A stretch of DNA of 64,000 nucleotides from Gemmatimonadaceae bacterium. GTDB lineage: Bacteria > Gemmatimonadota > Gemmatimonadetes > Gemmatimonadales > Gemmatimonadaceae. The notes under the pieces are model-generated. The model saw nothing but the letters and a program-made list of their open reading frames with translations. It made no database searches and was not told the DNA's origin. Numbering within the stretch: the stretch's first letter is position 1; every line of letters begins with the position of its first letter. The position numbers and the translations under genes were made by a program. Location: the NCBI GenBank assembly GCA_013813715.1, contig JACCRF010000121.1, positions 1 through 64,000 of the forward strand. Direction: 5' to 3'. Below are positions 17,660 to 26,694 of this stretch, piece after piece.

Positions 17660-18628
17660 CTATGCGGCCGGGGACTGCGCCGCGCGCTGCTGCTTCGAGG
17701 CGTAAGCCTCGGCGGCCTCGCGCACCCATCGCCCGTTCTCGTGGGCGTCGCGTCGCGCCTGGAGACGCTCTCGATTGCAGGGACCGTTGCCTTTGACAAC
17801 AGCCCAGAACTCTTCCCAGTCTATCGGGCCGAAATCGTAACTATTGGTCTCGGGATTCAGCTTGAGATCGGGATCCGGCAGCGTCAGCCCGACCGCCTCG
17901 GCCTGCGGTACCGTGAGATCTATGAAGCGCTGCCTCAGCTCGTCGTTCGTCTTTCGCTTCACCCGCCAGCGCATCAGCTCGGCCGTGTTCGGAGAGTCTG
18001 TGTCACTCGGGCCCAGCATCATGAGCGAGGGCCACCACCAGCGGTTCACGGCATCCTGCGCCATCGCCTTCTGCGCCGGCGTCCCGCGGGCGAGCGTGGC
18101 AATGATCTCGTATCCCTGCTTTTTGTGAAAGTTCTCTTCCTTGCAGATGCGGATCATGGCCCGCGCGTACGGGCCGTACGATGCCTTTGCGAGGACTGTT
18201 TGATTCACGATCGCGGCGCCGTCCACGAACCATCCGATGACGCCGATGTCGGCCCAGGTGAGTGTGGGATAGTTGAAGATGCTCGAGTACTTCGCCCTGC
18301 CGGAGAGGAGCTGGTCAACCAGCTCGGCCCGGTCGATGCCTAGCGTCTCGGCGCCGCAATAGATGTATAGCCCGTGGCCGGCCTCGTCCTGCACCTTGGC
18401 CAGAAGCGTCATCTTTCGGCGGAGGCTGGGCGCCCGGGTGATCCAGTTCCCCTCAGGGAGCATGCCGACGATTTCGGAATGCGCGTGCTGGGACATCATT
18501 CGGATGAGCTGGGTGCGGTAACGCTCGGGCATCCAGTCCTTGGGCTCGATGGTCTCGCCGTTGGCAATGCGTGCCTCAAAGGCGGCGTTGAGGTCTTCGT
18601 CTGTCGTCGCTGCTGGCTGCTTTTCCAT
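17660..18628 (-). CDS. paaA: PaaA, catalytic diiron subunit of phenylacetyl-CoA epoxidase
   Basis: The 322-residue protein carries the carboxylate-bridged diiron ligands: Glu52 (HAHSEIVG), the EAGH motif with Glu82 and His85, and the ENFH motif with Glu165 and His168. It epoxidises the ring of phenylacetyl-CoA using O2. I chose the ATG at 18628 because residues from here ([13 protein letters not shown]) match PaaA N-termini, while the upstream frame does not. It is the first gene of paaABCD. Notably, no paaE reductase gene follows in this operon. Confidence 0.95.
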   Translation of the reverse strand: MEKQPAATTDEDLNAAFEARIANGETIEPKDWMPERYRTQLIRMMSQHAHSEIVGMLPEGNWITRAPSLRRKMTLLAKVQDEAGHGLYIYCGAETLGIDRAELVDQLLSGRAKYSSIFNYPTLTWADIGVIGWFVDGAAIVNQTVLAKASYGPYARAMIRICKEENFHKKQGYEIIATLARGTPAQKAMAQDAVNRWWWPSLMMLGPSDTDSPNTAELMRWRVKRKTNDELRQRFIDLTVPQAEAVGLTLPDPDLKLNPETNSYDFGPIDWEEFWAVVKGNGPCNRERLQARRDAHENGRWVREAAEAYASKQQRAAQSPAA

Positions 18629-18813
18629 GACCTTTTCCCGGGACTGACGGCAACCGTTCTTTGTGACGGCGGCGCGCCACATTTCAAACCTATCGGCGAC
18701 TACGTCAAAAAGTTAGCCGCGCGCGTCCGACATGGTGTAAACTTCAACTGCATAACGAGTTCCGGGCGCAGACTATCCTGGTCGCGCGACGCATCGCATT
18801 CATTCGCAAGCAA
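18629..18813. promoter_or_regulatory. Divergent control region between paaA and a crotonase gene
   Basis: The 185-base gap separates paaA (minus) from the crotonase gene (plus), so it should hold both promoters. On the minus strand a TTGACG is visible about 80 bases before paaA, without a convincing -10. I could not pick out a clear GntR operator. Confidence 0.35.
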
Positions 18814-19590
18814 TTGACAAACCCAGAAATACCCGCGACCGCCGCCGGCCGCGTGGTCTCGAGAACCTCAGCCGGCATTGCTACCATCACGTTCTCCCAC
18901 CCAAAGAGCAACTCGCTGCCCGGGGTGCTGCTCGTCGAGCTGGCGCGCGCAGTAAGCGTGGCGGGAGCCGACCCGGCGGCAAGGGTGATTCTGCTGCGCA
19001 GCGAGGGCGACACGTTCTGCGCCGGCGCATCGTTCGCGGAGCTTCAAAACATTTCCGATGCGAGCGGAGGAAAGCGTTTCTTCATGGGGTTTGTGAATCT
19101 CATTCTCGCGATGATCCGCGCGCCGAAGTTCGTGGTGACGCGCGTGCAAGGCAAAGCGGTCGGAGGAGGGGTGGGAATCGTGAGTGCGTCCGACTATGCG
19201 ATCGCCGCCCGGGGTGCGTCGCTCAAGCTGAGCGAGCTCGCCGTAGGGCTCGGGCCGTTCATCGTCGGATTGCCCATTCAGAAGAAGATCGGGATGGGGG
19301 CGTTCAGCGCCATGTCGATTGACGCCGACTGGCGCGACGCGGACTGGGGATACAGGCACGGATTGTACGCCGAGTTGCACAGCGACGTCGCATCGCTGGA
19401 CGCAGCGGTTGGGAAGCGCACCGAGACGCTCGCCGCGAGCAATCCCGACGCGATGGCTCAGCTCAAGAAGGTCTTCTGGGAGGGAACAGAGAACTGGGCA
19501 GAACAGCTCGCGTCGCGTGCTGCGATGAGCGGCACGCTTGTGCTCTCGGAGTTCACGAGCGAAGCCGTGGGTCGGACCGGTCCGAAATGA
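18814..19590 (+). CDS. Enoyl-CoA hydratase/isomerase family protein
   Basis: The 258-residue protein has the crotonase fold: FCAGASFAEL (first oxyanion-hole region), GKAVGGGVGIVSASDYAIAA (second) and KLSELAVGLGPFIVGLPIQK. The usual GGTQRL after the catalytic-Glu region is replaced, as in the methylglutaconyl-type branch, and a Glu is present in LSEL. It may serve as PaaF or in branched-chain acid breakdown, in keeping with the divergent paaABCD and the 2-oxoacid dehydrogenase nearby. The start is taken as TTG at 18814, since no ATG or GTG fits the N-terminus. Confidence 0.75.
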   Translation: MTNPEIPATAAGRVVSRTSAGIATITFSHPKSNSLPGVLLVELARAVSVAGADPAARVILLRSEGDTFCAGASFAELQNISDASGGKRFFMGFVNLILAMIRAPKFVVTRVQGKAVGGGVGIVSASDYAIAARGASLKLSELAVGLGPFIVGLPIQKKIGMGAFSAMSIDADWRDADWGYRHGLYAELHSDVASLDAAVGKRTETLAASNPDAMAQLKKVFWEGTENWAEQLASRAAMSGTLVLSEFTSEAVGRTGPK

Positions 19591-19678
19591 GCTCCTTGTA
19601 TCCAGCTCTCGAGGGACGGAGCGGCACGGCCTGCGACTCGGGTAGCCGCGAAAGCTGACCCCAGCGGTGAGAACCAAG

Positions 19679-19708
19679 AAGGGCACGCCTCTTTCGAGAC
19701 GTGCCCTT
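19679..19708. terminator. Probable bidirectional terminator
   Basis: AAGGGCACG (19679-19687) and CGTGCCCTT (19700-19708) form a 9-base stem with a short inner TCT/AGA stem. The hairpin lies between the 3' ends of two convergent genes (crotonase at 19590 and the M56 gene at 19833). The T tracts are weak on both sides. Confidence 0.55.
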
Positions 19709-19832
19709 GCCATTTAGCGCTTTACGCGATGAGGGGCCTTGTCACCGATGCGGAGATGCTATCCGTTTGGCCCTGCGTGCGCGAGGGGCCCGTGCGCGGT
19801 GATGGTGACGGGCGTCCGGGTCGCTTCGACCG

Positions 19833-22673
19833 CTACCGGTCGTTCAGTATCTCGACCGCACGGCTGCGCATGGCGGGCTCGCGATGCGAGCGCGCTACCT
19901 CTCGCACTGCTCCGATGCCCGCATCGTCGTTCAGCTCTCCGAGCAGCTCGAGGGCCCGCAGCCGCATCTCCACGCTCGCGTCGCTCGCCATCACCGACCT
20001 GAGCATGACGATCGCGGTAAGCGGTCTCATGCTCTCTGCGTGAACCTCCAGCGCGCGGCGCCTGAAGTCGACCTCGTCACGTCCATGCACAATCGACGCG
20101 AGAGCCCTGGCTGAAGCGCCGCTCTCGGACTCACCGAGCGCTTCCAGCGCAGCCTTCCGCAGATCGGTCTCGCCGGAACCGCGTGCGACTTCGATCAGCG
20201 CCTCGATCGCGGCGGGCTCGTCGTGAAAGCCGCCGAGTGTCTCGAGGGCCTTCATCCGCACTTCGATGCTCGGGTGGCTTCGGGCGATCGACCGAACAAC
20301 AGCAAGCGCCGCTGCGTCGTCCACCGTCTCTCCCAGTGACTCGACCGCCTCGATCTGCACCCTGCGAGACGGATTGGAGTTTGCGAGATCACGCAGCATG
20401 GATACGGCTCTCGCGTCATGGACCTCCGCAATTGTCTCTACCGCCTCCGCGCGGATCGACTCGTCCGGGTCAGTGCGCACGACCTGCATCAGTACCTCGA
20501 GCGCCCGGGACCCAGGCTCGGAACCTCCGATCGCCTCTACCGCCTTGCGGCGGACGTCTGGCGAAGGATCGCTTCGCGCGAACTCCATGACGACGCGAAA
20601 CCCCTTACCATCGGGCATGGTCGCCAATGCCTCGACGGCTTCCCCCTTGAGCTGCGAATCACTGGTACCGCGGACAACGCGCGTGAGGTAATCGACGGCA
20701 CGTTGATCGGTTCGATGTCCGAGCGCTTCGATAGCCGTGCGCTTCTGATCGTAATCGGCAACTGTCGAAGCGAACGAGATGAGAGAGTCGGTCGCCGGCG
20801 GTGACTCCATGTGCGAGAATGCCTCGATGGCCTCTTCCCGTACGCCACTCGACCGGTCGCTTCGAACCGCGCGCGACAGAGCGCCGATTGCGCGCGGATC
20901 GCGCTGCCTTCCCAGCCACTCCGTGGCTTCACGTCGCACATCTTCGGGCTCGCTCCGCGATTCGAGCAGCCCTATCAGAATCGGTACGACCACATCGGGT
21001 GACTGATGCACGCCGACCGCGGCAACAAGATCACGGCGGATGTCGTTCGTACGGGCGCGCGGCGTGAGCGACCTGATCATGTCCACGCTCTCGGTGTCAG
21101 TCGCTGAATCGAGCCAGATGACCGGCCGCGCGTTGAAGTAGACCGGAATACTGAAGCTGCCGACGTGCACGCGCTCGATTCTTCTGCCCAGCACGCCGTC
21201 GTTCATAAGCATGAAGATCGCGGTGGAATACGGCGAGTGCGGGCCGGCGATGGGTGTGAGCGGGACACCATGAAACGTGAACGCAGATAGATCGCCCGCA
21301 CCCATGTGCATGTGTCCGGAGATAGTGACGTCCCCGTCGATGCGCACGGGGATGTCGTCCGCATAATATCGGGACTTGCCGGTCTCGTCGCCCGCGACGA
21401 GATAACCGATCCAGTAACTGCCTCCGATGCCGCGTGCCCGCTGATCCGCCCAGCGCCAGCGATCGGCAAGTGATCCGGTGGTGGGAGCTCTCACGACATT
21501 CGCGGGTCCTGCCTTCGAGGGATCGGGCTGCGCCCGCTTTTTCTCTGTGGTGTCGGACTCGCCGGCCTGAACGATCGGCGAAGGGGTGAGCGAAGCCTGG
21601 ATCACAGTTCCCGTTGCTTCGCGGCCGGTGAACAGAGCGGCCGAGATGGTAATCACACCAGCTATCCAGCGTGGACCGAGCTCGATGTGCGCAGGCCCGC
21701 CGCTCAGCAGGCGCTTTGCTCTTCTGAGCAGCGATCCGCCTGTTGCAGCCGCGGCGAGGCCAAACCCCGCGGTGCGCGATTCCTCGAGGACAAGCAATGT
21801 CTCGGTATACGAAGCGGCACTGCCGCCACAGGTCGCGACCGCGATGTCGTCGCAGCAGCTCTCGCGCTCGTCACGGATGCGTTCGGACAGCCATCGCGCA
21901 CCGGGGTGGTAGAACAGCAGCGTCTCGATGACGGTCTGCGCGAGGTTGACCACGAAGTCATAGCGCCTGATGTGGGCTAGCTCGTGTGCGAGAAGCATGT
22001 CGATTTGGAGCGGTGTAAGTCCGGTGACAAGGCTCACGGGCACGACAATGACCGGGCGCAGGGCACCGATAACGAGGGGGACGTCGACGCGGATGGACTC
22101 GAGCACCCTTATCCGCTCCGATATGCCAAGCCGGTCGGCGAGCGAGCGAACGCGCGCGAGCAATTCGGGGGCGGCCGCCGATGTGCCGTGGCGGGTGATG
22201 CGCCGCGTGCGGGCAAGGCCACCGATGAGCTGGAGTGACGTGAGCAACAGTCCGAGGAGCCAGGCGGTCACGATCCAGGGCATGGCACGGACGATAGATG
22301 TGACGAGTCCCGAACTCTCTGATGGCGACCGACGGGCGCTCTCGTCGACAGTCGAAGGGGCGCCAGAGAGAGAGAATGTCGTACGCTCGAGCGCGGTTGC
22401 GCCCGGGTCAGGCTCATTCACCTGCTTGGACGCGTTGCGTTCACCGGATTGCGCACTCACCGAATTGACCGCCACCGTCGGGGGAACCGCCATTCGCAAT
22501 GCCGTCGCCAATGGCAGCGCTGCCATTAGAATCAGAAAACCAAGCCCCATGGCGTAGCGCGCGGCCGGCGGCGATCGGCGCGCGAGGAAAAACGCGAGTG
22601 CGGCCAGAGCGGCGAGGAAGCCACCCTGCCACACCGAGTGTATGATCGCCCAACCGATGATCTGCGTAGTCAT
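19833..22673 (-). CDS. BlaR1-like M56 metallopeptidase fused to HEAT repeats
   Basis: The 946-residue protein starts with a multi-pass M56 peptidase domain: membrane helices near 6-30, 42-62 and 131-150, the zinc motif HELAH (His230, Glu231, His234), and a third-ligand region with Glu271 in RDERESCCDD. A further helix lies near 335-350, then a linker of about 180 residues. Residues from about 525 to the end form twelve or so HEAT repeats, with repeating patterns such as VRRKAVEAIG and IRAEAVETIAEV. BlaR1/MecR1 proteins cleave or inactivate their BlaI partner on sensing a signal. Here the penicillin-binding sensor is absent and HEAT repeats take its place. Its start overlaps the BlaI-type gene by four bases. 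Confidence 0.85.
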   Translation of the reverse strand: MTTQIIGWAIIHSVWQGGFLAALAALAFFLARRSPPAARYAMGLGFLILMAALPLATALRMAVPPTVAVNSVSAQSGERNASKQVNEPDPGATALERTTFSLSGAPSTVDESARRSPSESSGLVTSIVRAMPWIVTAWLLGLLLTSLQLIGGLARTRRITRHGTSAAAPELLARVRSLADRLGISERIRVLESIRVDVPLVIGALRPVIVVPVSLVTGLTPLQIDMLLAHELAHIRRYDFVVNLAQTVIETLLFYHPGARWLSERIRDERESCCDDIAVATCGGSAASYTETLLVLEESRTAGFGLAAAATGGSLLRRAKRLLSGGPAHIELGPRWIAGVITISAALFTGREATGTVIQASLTPSPIVQAGESDTTEKKRAQPDPSKAGPANVVRAPTTGSLADRWRWADQRARGIGGSYWIGYLVAGDETGKSRYYADDIPVRIDGDVTISGHMHMGAGDLSAFTFHGVPLTPIAGPHSPYSTAIFMLMNDGVLGRRIERVHVGSFSIPVYFNARPVIWLDSATDTESVDMIRSLTPRARTNDIRRDLVAAVGVHQSPDVVVPILIGLLESRSEPEDVRREATEWLGRQRDPRAIGALSRAVRSDRSSGVREEAIEAFSHMESPPATDSLISFASTVADYDQKRTAIEALGHRTDQRAVDYLTRVVRGTSDSQLKGEAVEALATMPDGKGFRVVMEFARSDPSPDVRRKAVEAIGGSEPGSRALEVLMQVVRTDPDESIRAEAVETIAEVHDARAVSMLRDLANSNPSRRVQIEAVESLGETVDDAAALAVVRSIARSHPSIEVRMKALETLGGFHDEPAAIEALIEVARGSGETDLRKAALEALGESESGASARALASIVHGRDEVDFRRRALEVHAESMRPLTAIVMLRSVMASDASVEMRLRALELLGELNDDAGIGAVREVARSHREPAMRSRAVEILNDR

Positions 22674-23056
22674 CGTGCACCCCGCGAAAGTTCGTTGAGT
22701 AGCCGGCGGATCTTCTTCAGGTCTTCGGGCGACGCCTGCTTGTCCGAGAGGGCCTGCATGACGAGCCTGGCAGCGGAGCCATCGAACGCCCGATCAAGGA
22801 GATCAGACACCAATCGCCGCTTTATCGATTTTTCCTCGACCGCGTGAGAATAAACGTGAGATCGCTCCGACTCATTCCGCGTCACGAGCCCCTTCTCGGC
22901 CATCACCTGCATGGTCTTGAGTACGGTGGTGTACCCGATGTCGCGCTTTCGTCCCAGCGCGTCGTGCACCTCGCGCACTGTACGCGGCCCTCGTCTCCAG
23001 AGGATTCGCAGTATTTTCAGCTCTCCGTTCGAGGGAATCTGCGTGCCGCGACTCAT
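22670..23056 (-). CDS. BlaI/MecI/CopY-family repressor
   Basis: The 128-residue protein is a winged-helix BlaI-type repressor (IPSNGELKILRILWRRGPRT, then GYTTVLKTMQVMAEKGLV). Its C-terminal dimerisation helices are normally the target of the M56 peptidase partner. I chose the ATG at 23056, with GGAGAG upstream; the longer open frame to 23224 runs through the promoter. It probably represses its own operon through the palindrome at 23101-23117. Confidence 0.88.
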   Translation of the reverse strand: MSRGTQIPSNGELKILRILWRRGPRTVREVHDALGRKRDIGYTTVLKTMQVMAEKGLVTRNESERSHVYSHAVEEKSIKRRLVSDLLDRAFDGSAARLVMQALSDKQASPEDLKKIRRLLNELSRGAR

Positions 23057-23084
23057 GCCATGCTCTCCAGGGGTGTCCGCTCCT

Positions 23085-23117
23085 AATCTACGAATAGGCT
23101 CGTACTTGGCAAGTACG
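23085..23117 (-). promoter_or_regulatory. Predicted promoter and BlaI-type operator
   Basis: On the minus strand TTGCCA (23107-23112) and TAGATT (23085-23090) are separated by 16 bases. The near-perfect palindrome CGTACTTGGCAAGTACG (23101-23117), with 8-base arms around a single centre base, covers the -35 element. The start codon of the repressor lies 29 bases downstream of the -10 element. Repression by the BlaI-type protein would block polymerase directly. Confidence 0.5.
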
Positions 23118-23151
23118 AAGCTTCCCGTAGACTTGTAAGGTTTCTGTACCG

Positions 23152-23652
23152 TCAAATCCTGTTTTCTTTGGGCTGCGGTGGACGCTCCTGAATCTGTGCG
23201 TGAGGCCGTTCGCCGTCGTCCCAATCGCCGGACCAGTCACGAAGCCCCAGGCTGACTGTCACGGAAACCGTGTTGAGAAGAATCTCGTGACGCGCTGTTA
23301 CGGCGAGCCGGCCCAGGTGATGGTCATCCCCTCGATATCCGGCGCTATATCCCGTGATCCCGACGGCGGCACTCAGAACCTCCCGTGAGAAGACGATTGG
23401 AGCCGCCAGTCTTTCCTGAGGTCCGAATCCCTTACTGGGACTGATGAATACTGACCCTGTACGGATCTCCATGCCAACCTCCTCGAGACCGTCCCGTTCG
23501 CGGAAGGCCGGGAATCCGGGGCGATTCGCGACAACGACCCCTAAACCAGTGCCTGGCGCGCAATATCCTTCCACGTTGAGCACGTGTATCGAAACTGTGG
23601 AAAGCCGCCGTAGATATTGGCCCGCCGGAACTGTCCAGCAAGCGCGCACCAC
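23152..23652 (-). CDS. Uncharacterised protein, possibly a truncated outer-membrane protein
   Basis: A 166-codon frame from a GTG at 23652 is open. Its middle and C-terminal parts alternate polar and hydrophobic residues (GVVVANRPGFPAFRERDGLE and ARHEILLNTVSVTVSLGLRD), as in outer-membrane beta strands. The end, however, is charged and irregular, and a stop lies a few codons upstream of the GTG. It could be a broken barrel protein or a genuine small one. I recognise no family. Confidence 0.35.
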   Translation of the reverse strand: MVRACWTVPAGQYLRRLSTVSIHVLNVEGYCAPGTGLGVVVANRPGFPAFRERDGLEEVGMEIRTGSVFISPSKGFGPQERLAAPIVFSREVLSAAVGITGYSAGYRGDDHHLGRLAVTARHEILLNTVSVTVSLGLRDWSGDWDDGERPHAQIQERPPQPKENRI

Positions 23653-23720
23653 GTCGCGCCCCCATTCTTGCTAGTAGCAATCTCCGCAATCTCCCGGCAA
23701 CATCCGCTCAACCTTTCCAG

Positions 23721-25118
23721 ATGGATCAGTTGAACACTTCCAGCCGAAGAACCTTTCTCAAGGACTCGCTCCTCTGCTCAGGGGCCGCGCTTCTTGCACC
23801 TTCGCTGGGCGGCCTCGTCGCCTGCGCAAAGCCGGTGGGCGGCGCTACGTCCGGTTCGGCTCCTGCGGCAAATGGTGATGCGGGCGGCTACGGCCCGCTC
23901 ATCCAGGCAGGGCCCGACCTCGAGTTGCCTCCGGGGTTTCGCTACACTGTGATCAGTGCCTCTGGACTTCCCATGTCGAACGGGCGTCCAACCCCGAACG
24001 CCTTCGATGGAATGGCGGCGTTCGCGCTCCCGAATGGCAACGTCAGGCTGCTGCGGAACCACGAGAACCGCGATCTCCCCGCCCGGCAGAAGCTCAAGGG
24101 CGACCCCGCGCTCGCCTACGATTCGAGAGCAGGCGGTGGCGTCACCTCGCTCGAGGTTCGCATTCCGTCAAACGGCCCACCGGTACTGGTTCGCCAGTTC
24201 GTCGCGTTGAGCGGAACGATTGTCAACTGCGCCGGCGGACTGACGCCATGGGGGAGCTGGCTCACCTGCGAAGAAAGCAGCCAGGGGGCCGAGTCCGGGT
24301 GGGGAAAGGAGCACGGCTACGTGTTCGAGGTGCCCGCCGCGGCCGAGTCCGAAGTAAAGCGCGATCCGCTCAAAGGGATGGGAAGGTTCATCCACGAAGC
24401 CGTCGCGGTCGATCCCGCCACCGGCATGGTCTATCAGACAGAGGACAGGCCAACGGCAGGATTCTATCGATTCATACCGAGGACGCGTGGAAGGCTCGCC
24501 GATGGCGGCACACTTGAGATGCTCGCTCTCAGGAACCGCCCCAACTACGACACCGCGATCGGCCAGACAGTGGGCCGGATTCTGCGGGCATACTGGGTTA
24601 CCATCGCCGAGCCAGATCCGAAGTCGGCGGCCATCGATCTCGCTGCTGTCTACAGCCAGGGCTTCGCGCAGGGTGGCACGCGCTTCTCGCGCCTCGAGGG
24701 CTGCTGGTTCGGCGACAAGAGCATCTATTTCAACGCCACCGACGGAGGCAGCGCCGGGGCGGGGCAGGTATGGCAATACCGTCCGACCGATAGCAACGAA
24801 GGAGACCTTGTTCTCGTGTTCGAGTCACCGTCGCGCGAACTCCTCGATCGGCCCGACAACATCACCGTCAGCCCGCGCGGCGGGCTCGTAGTCTGCGAGG
24901 ACGCTGCGCCTGAGCAATACGTGCGCGGAATCACGAAAGACGGGCGCATCTTTAATTTCGCGCGAAACATCGCGAACACGACGGAGTTTTGCGGGGCGTG
25001 CTTCAGCCCCGATGGACGCACGCTTTTTCTCAACATTCAGGGATCGACGCGCGATGAGGGAACGGTCCCCGCGATGACCTTCGCGGTGCAGGGGCCGTGG
25101 GAGAGAGGGGCGCTCTGA
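23721..25118 (+). CDS. PhoX-like DUF839 protein with TAT signal
   Basis: The 465-residue protein begins with a twin-arginine signal (SSRRTFLKDS, then a hydrophobic stretch ending near ACAKP), so it is exported folded. The body matches the DUF839/PhoX beta-propeller family: FDGMAAFALPNGNVRLLRNH, the TCEESSQ motif with metal-binding Glu residues, HEAVAVDPATGMVYQTED, and ETE-type LEGCWFGD. Canonical PhoX is a calcium/iron-dependent alkaline phosphatase; this may be a phosphatase or a related hydrolase. The gene stands alone, with repeat sequence directly after its stop. Confidence 0.8.
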   Translation: MDQLNTSSRRTFLKDSLLCSGAALLAPSLGGLVACAKPVGGATSGSAPAANGDAGGYGPLIQAGPDLELPPGFRYTVISASGLPMSNGRPTPNAFDGMAAFALPNGNVRLLRNHENRDLPARQKLKGDPALAYDSRAGGGVTSLEVRIPSNGPPVLVRQFVALSGTIVNCAGGLTPWGSWLTCEESSQGAESGWGKEHGYVFEVPAAAESEVKRDPLKGMGRFIHEAVAVDPATGMVYQTEDRPTAGFYRFIPRTRGRLADGGTLEMLALRNRPNYDTAIGQTVGRILRAYWVTIAEPDPKSAAIDLAAVYSQGFAQGGTRFSRLEGCWFGDKSIYFNATDGGSAGAGQVWQYRPTDSNEGDLVLVFESPSRELLDRPDNITVSPRGGLVVCEDAAPEQYVRGITKDGRIFNFARNIANTTEFCGACFSPDGRTLFLNIQGSTRDEGTVPAMTFAVQGPWERGAL

Positions 25119-25175
25119 CCGGTAGCCGTTACCCGTGACCGGTTGCCAGCTACCCGTTGCCCGTTGCCCGTTGAG
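25119..25175. repeat. Short GGGTAACGG-type repeat array
   Basis: The segment contains several imperfect copies of a CCGTTACCCGT / CCCGTTGCCCGTTG pattern, directly after the PhoX-like stop and running into the 3' end of the convergent AI-2E gene. There it encodes the unusual C-terminal RATGNG. A similar pattern lies at 39801-39870. Confidence 0.5.
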
Positions 25176-26238
25176 TCGCGGAGGACTCTTCAGTAGCAGC
25201 ATCAACTGTTGCGTTTGGCCCGCTGTCGCTCATCAGCCGCGCGATCCATCGCGATTCCTCAAAGCTCTCGAACAGCGACTTCGCCGCGATCGAGAGCGGC
25301 ACCGCGACCAGCGCGCCGAGCGGCCCCAGGACCCATCCCCAGAACAGCAGCGATAGCACGACAACGATGGGCGAAAGATCGAGCGTCTCTCCCACGAACC
25401 GCGGCTTCACCACGTTGTCCACCAGGAAATTGATCAGCGTGTAACCGCCGATCACTATCACTGACCGCGTGAACCCGAACTCGATCAGCGCAAGCAACGC
25501 GGGCGGAACGAGCGCGATCATGAAGCCGATGTTCGGAACGAAGCTCAGCAGAAACGACAGAACGCCCCAGAGAATCGCGAAGTCCACGCCGAGCACGAAC
25601 AGCAGGATCGTGTTGAGCACCGCTGCCACCAGTCCGAAGATGGAATTGAGGACGACGTAGCTCCGAATGTGCTCGCCGAATCGCGTGAACTGCTCCGCCG
25701 CGCTCGATGAAGTCAGCGCCGACCGCAGCTTCTCCGGATACCGCATCGCCTCCAGCATCATGAACGCCATCAGCAGCACGAGCACGATAAGAGTGCCTGC
25801 CGTCTCCGTGAGATTCCGTATGATGTTCAGCGTGTATCGGATGATGCTGCTCGGCTGAAGTACATCGCTCGAGAACAGCCGCGCCGTGTTGATGGGAAGA
25901 TCGGACAATTTCGCGCGGATCAGATCCTGAAGGGCGGCGATCCGCGGCTGATATTCCGGCAGCTTGTCCTGGAGCTGGATAAGCGACGCCCACACCAGTG
26001 CGACGAACAGCCCGATGCCGACAATTCCGATCACGATGCCGGTGAGGGCGGCGACGCTCGGCCGCCACCCCCGCTGCCGCAACCAGTCCGAGCCCGGGCT
26101 CCATGCAATCGTGATCATCAGCGCGACGAGAATGGGCCCGATCATGTCGGCCGCAGCGCGCATCCCGGCGAGGACTATGAAGGCGCTGGCCGTGGTCAGG
26201 AGAAGCCTTCCGATGGATCTCGTCTGAACTTCGGTCAT
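25150..26238 (-). CDS. AI-2E-family transporter
   Basis: The 362-residue protein shows the AI-2E (PerM/TqsA) pattern: paired N-terminal helices, a soluble helical segment around 75-120, and a later block of five or so helices. The conserved NIGFMIALVPPALLALIEFG and the YTLINFLVDNVVKPRFVGET motif are present. Members export small molecules or act as sodium/proton antiporters; the substrate is unknown. The last residues are encoded by the short repeat array. Confidence 0.85.
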   Translation of the reverse strand: MTEVQTRSIGRLLLTTASAFIVLAGMRAAADMIGPILVALMITIAWSPGSDWLRQRGWRPSVAALTGIVIGIVGIGLFVALVWASLIQLQDKLPEYQPRIAALQDLIRAKLSDLPINTARLFSSDVLQPSSIIRYTLNIIRNLTETAGTLIVLVLLMAFMMLEAMRYPEKLRSALTSSSAAEQFTRFGEHIRSYVVLNSIFGLVAAVLNTILLFVLGVDFAILWGVLSFLLSFVPNIGFMIALVPPALLALIEFGFTRSVIVIGGYTLINFLVDNVVKPRFVGETLDLSPIVVVLSLLFWGWVLGPLGALVAVPLSIAAKSLFESFEESRWIARLMSDSGPNATVDAATEESSATQRATGNG

Positions 26239-26259
26239 GAGCCGCTAATTTAGGGCTTC

Positions 26260-26425
26260 ACCGCAGAGAACGCAGAGAATCGCAGAGAACACAGGGAACG
26301 ACGCACTTCTTGGGGGGTTCGCGGGCCTATAGCCCGTCTCCTGACAACGCCGCCTTTACCCTTTTTGACAGCCTTTGACGGCTCCTTTCTTTGTGATCCC
26401 TGCAATCCTCTGTGTTCTCTGCGGT
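26260..26425. repeat. Inverted-repeat-bounded intergenic element
   Basis: ACCGCAGAGAACGCAGAGAA at 26260 and its imperfect inverse ending at 26425 match over 26 bases with three mismatches. They enclose about 114 bases; more CGCAGAGAA copies follow the left arm. The arms could fold into one long hairpin. Only short implausible frames are present. The remainder of the 26239-26694 gap holds a small CGGCGA/TCGCCG hairpin just before the bactofilin promoter region and nothing else that I can identify. Confidence 0.55.
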
Positions 26426-26694
26426 AAGGCACTCCGTTTTTTTCTGGGGTGCGCGTGACTAATTGCCCTCGGAAATTGTCCGGAGCGCGGGACGCGCCAT
26501 TGTGACATGTCGGGTTCCCAAGCGCGCAACTTGCGGTATTTTTCGAGGCGCATGCGGGGACTCGCGCGCAACCCCATGTGAGATCAGTCAGGCAGCGCAG
26601 AGAACTCCCTTCGGCGACAATCGAAAATCGCCGCTGTTCCGCTGACTGTAAGAACCCTGCTCACCCTCTGCGCATACTGTAAAGGAGCCAAGTC

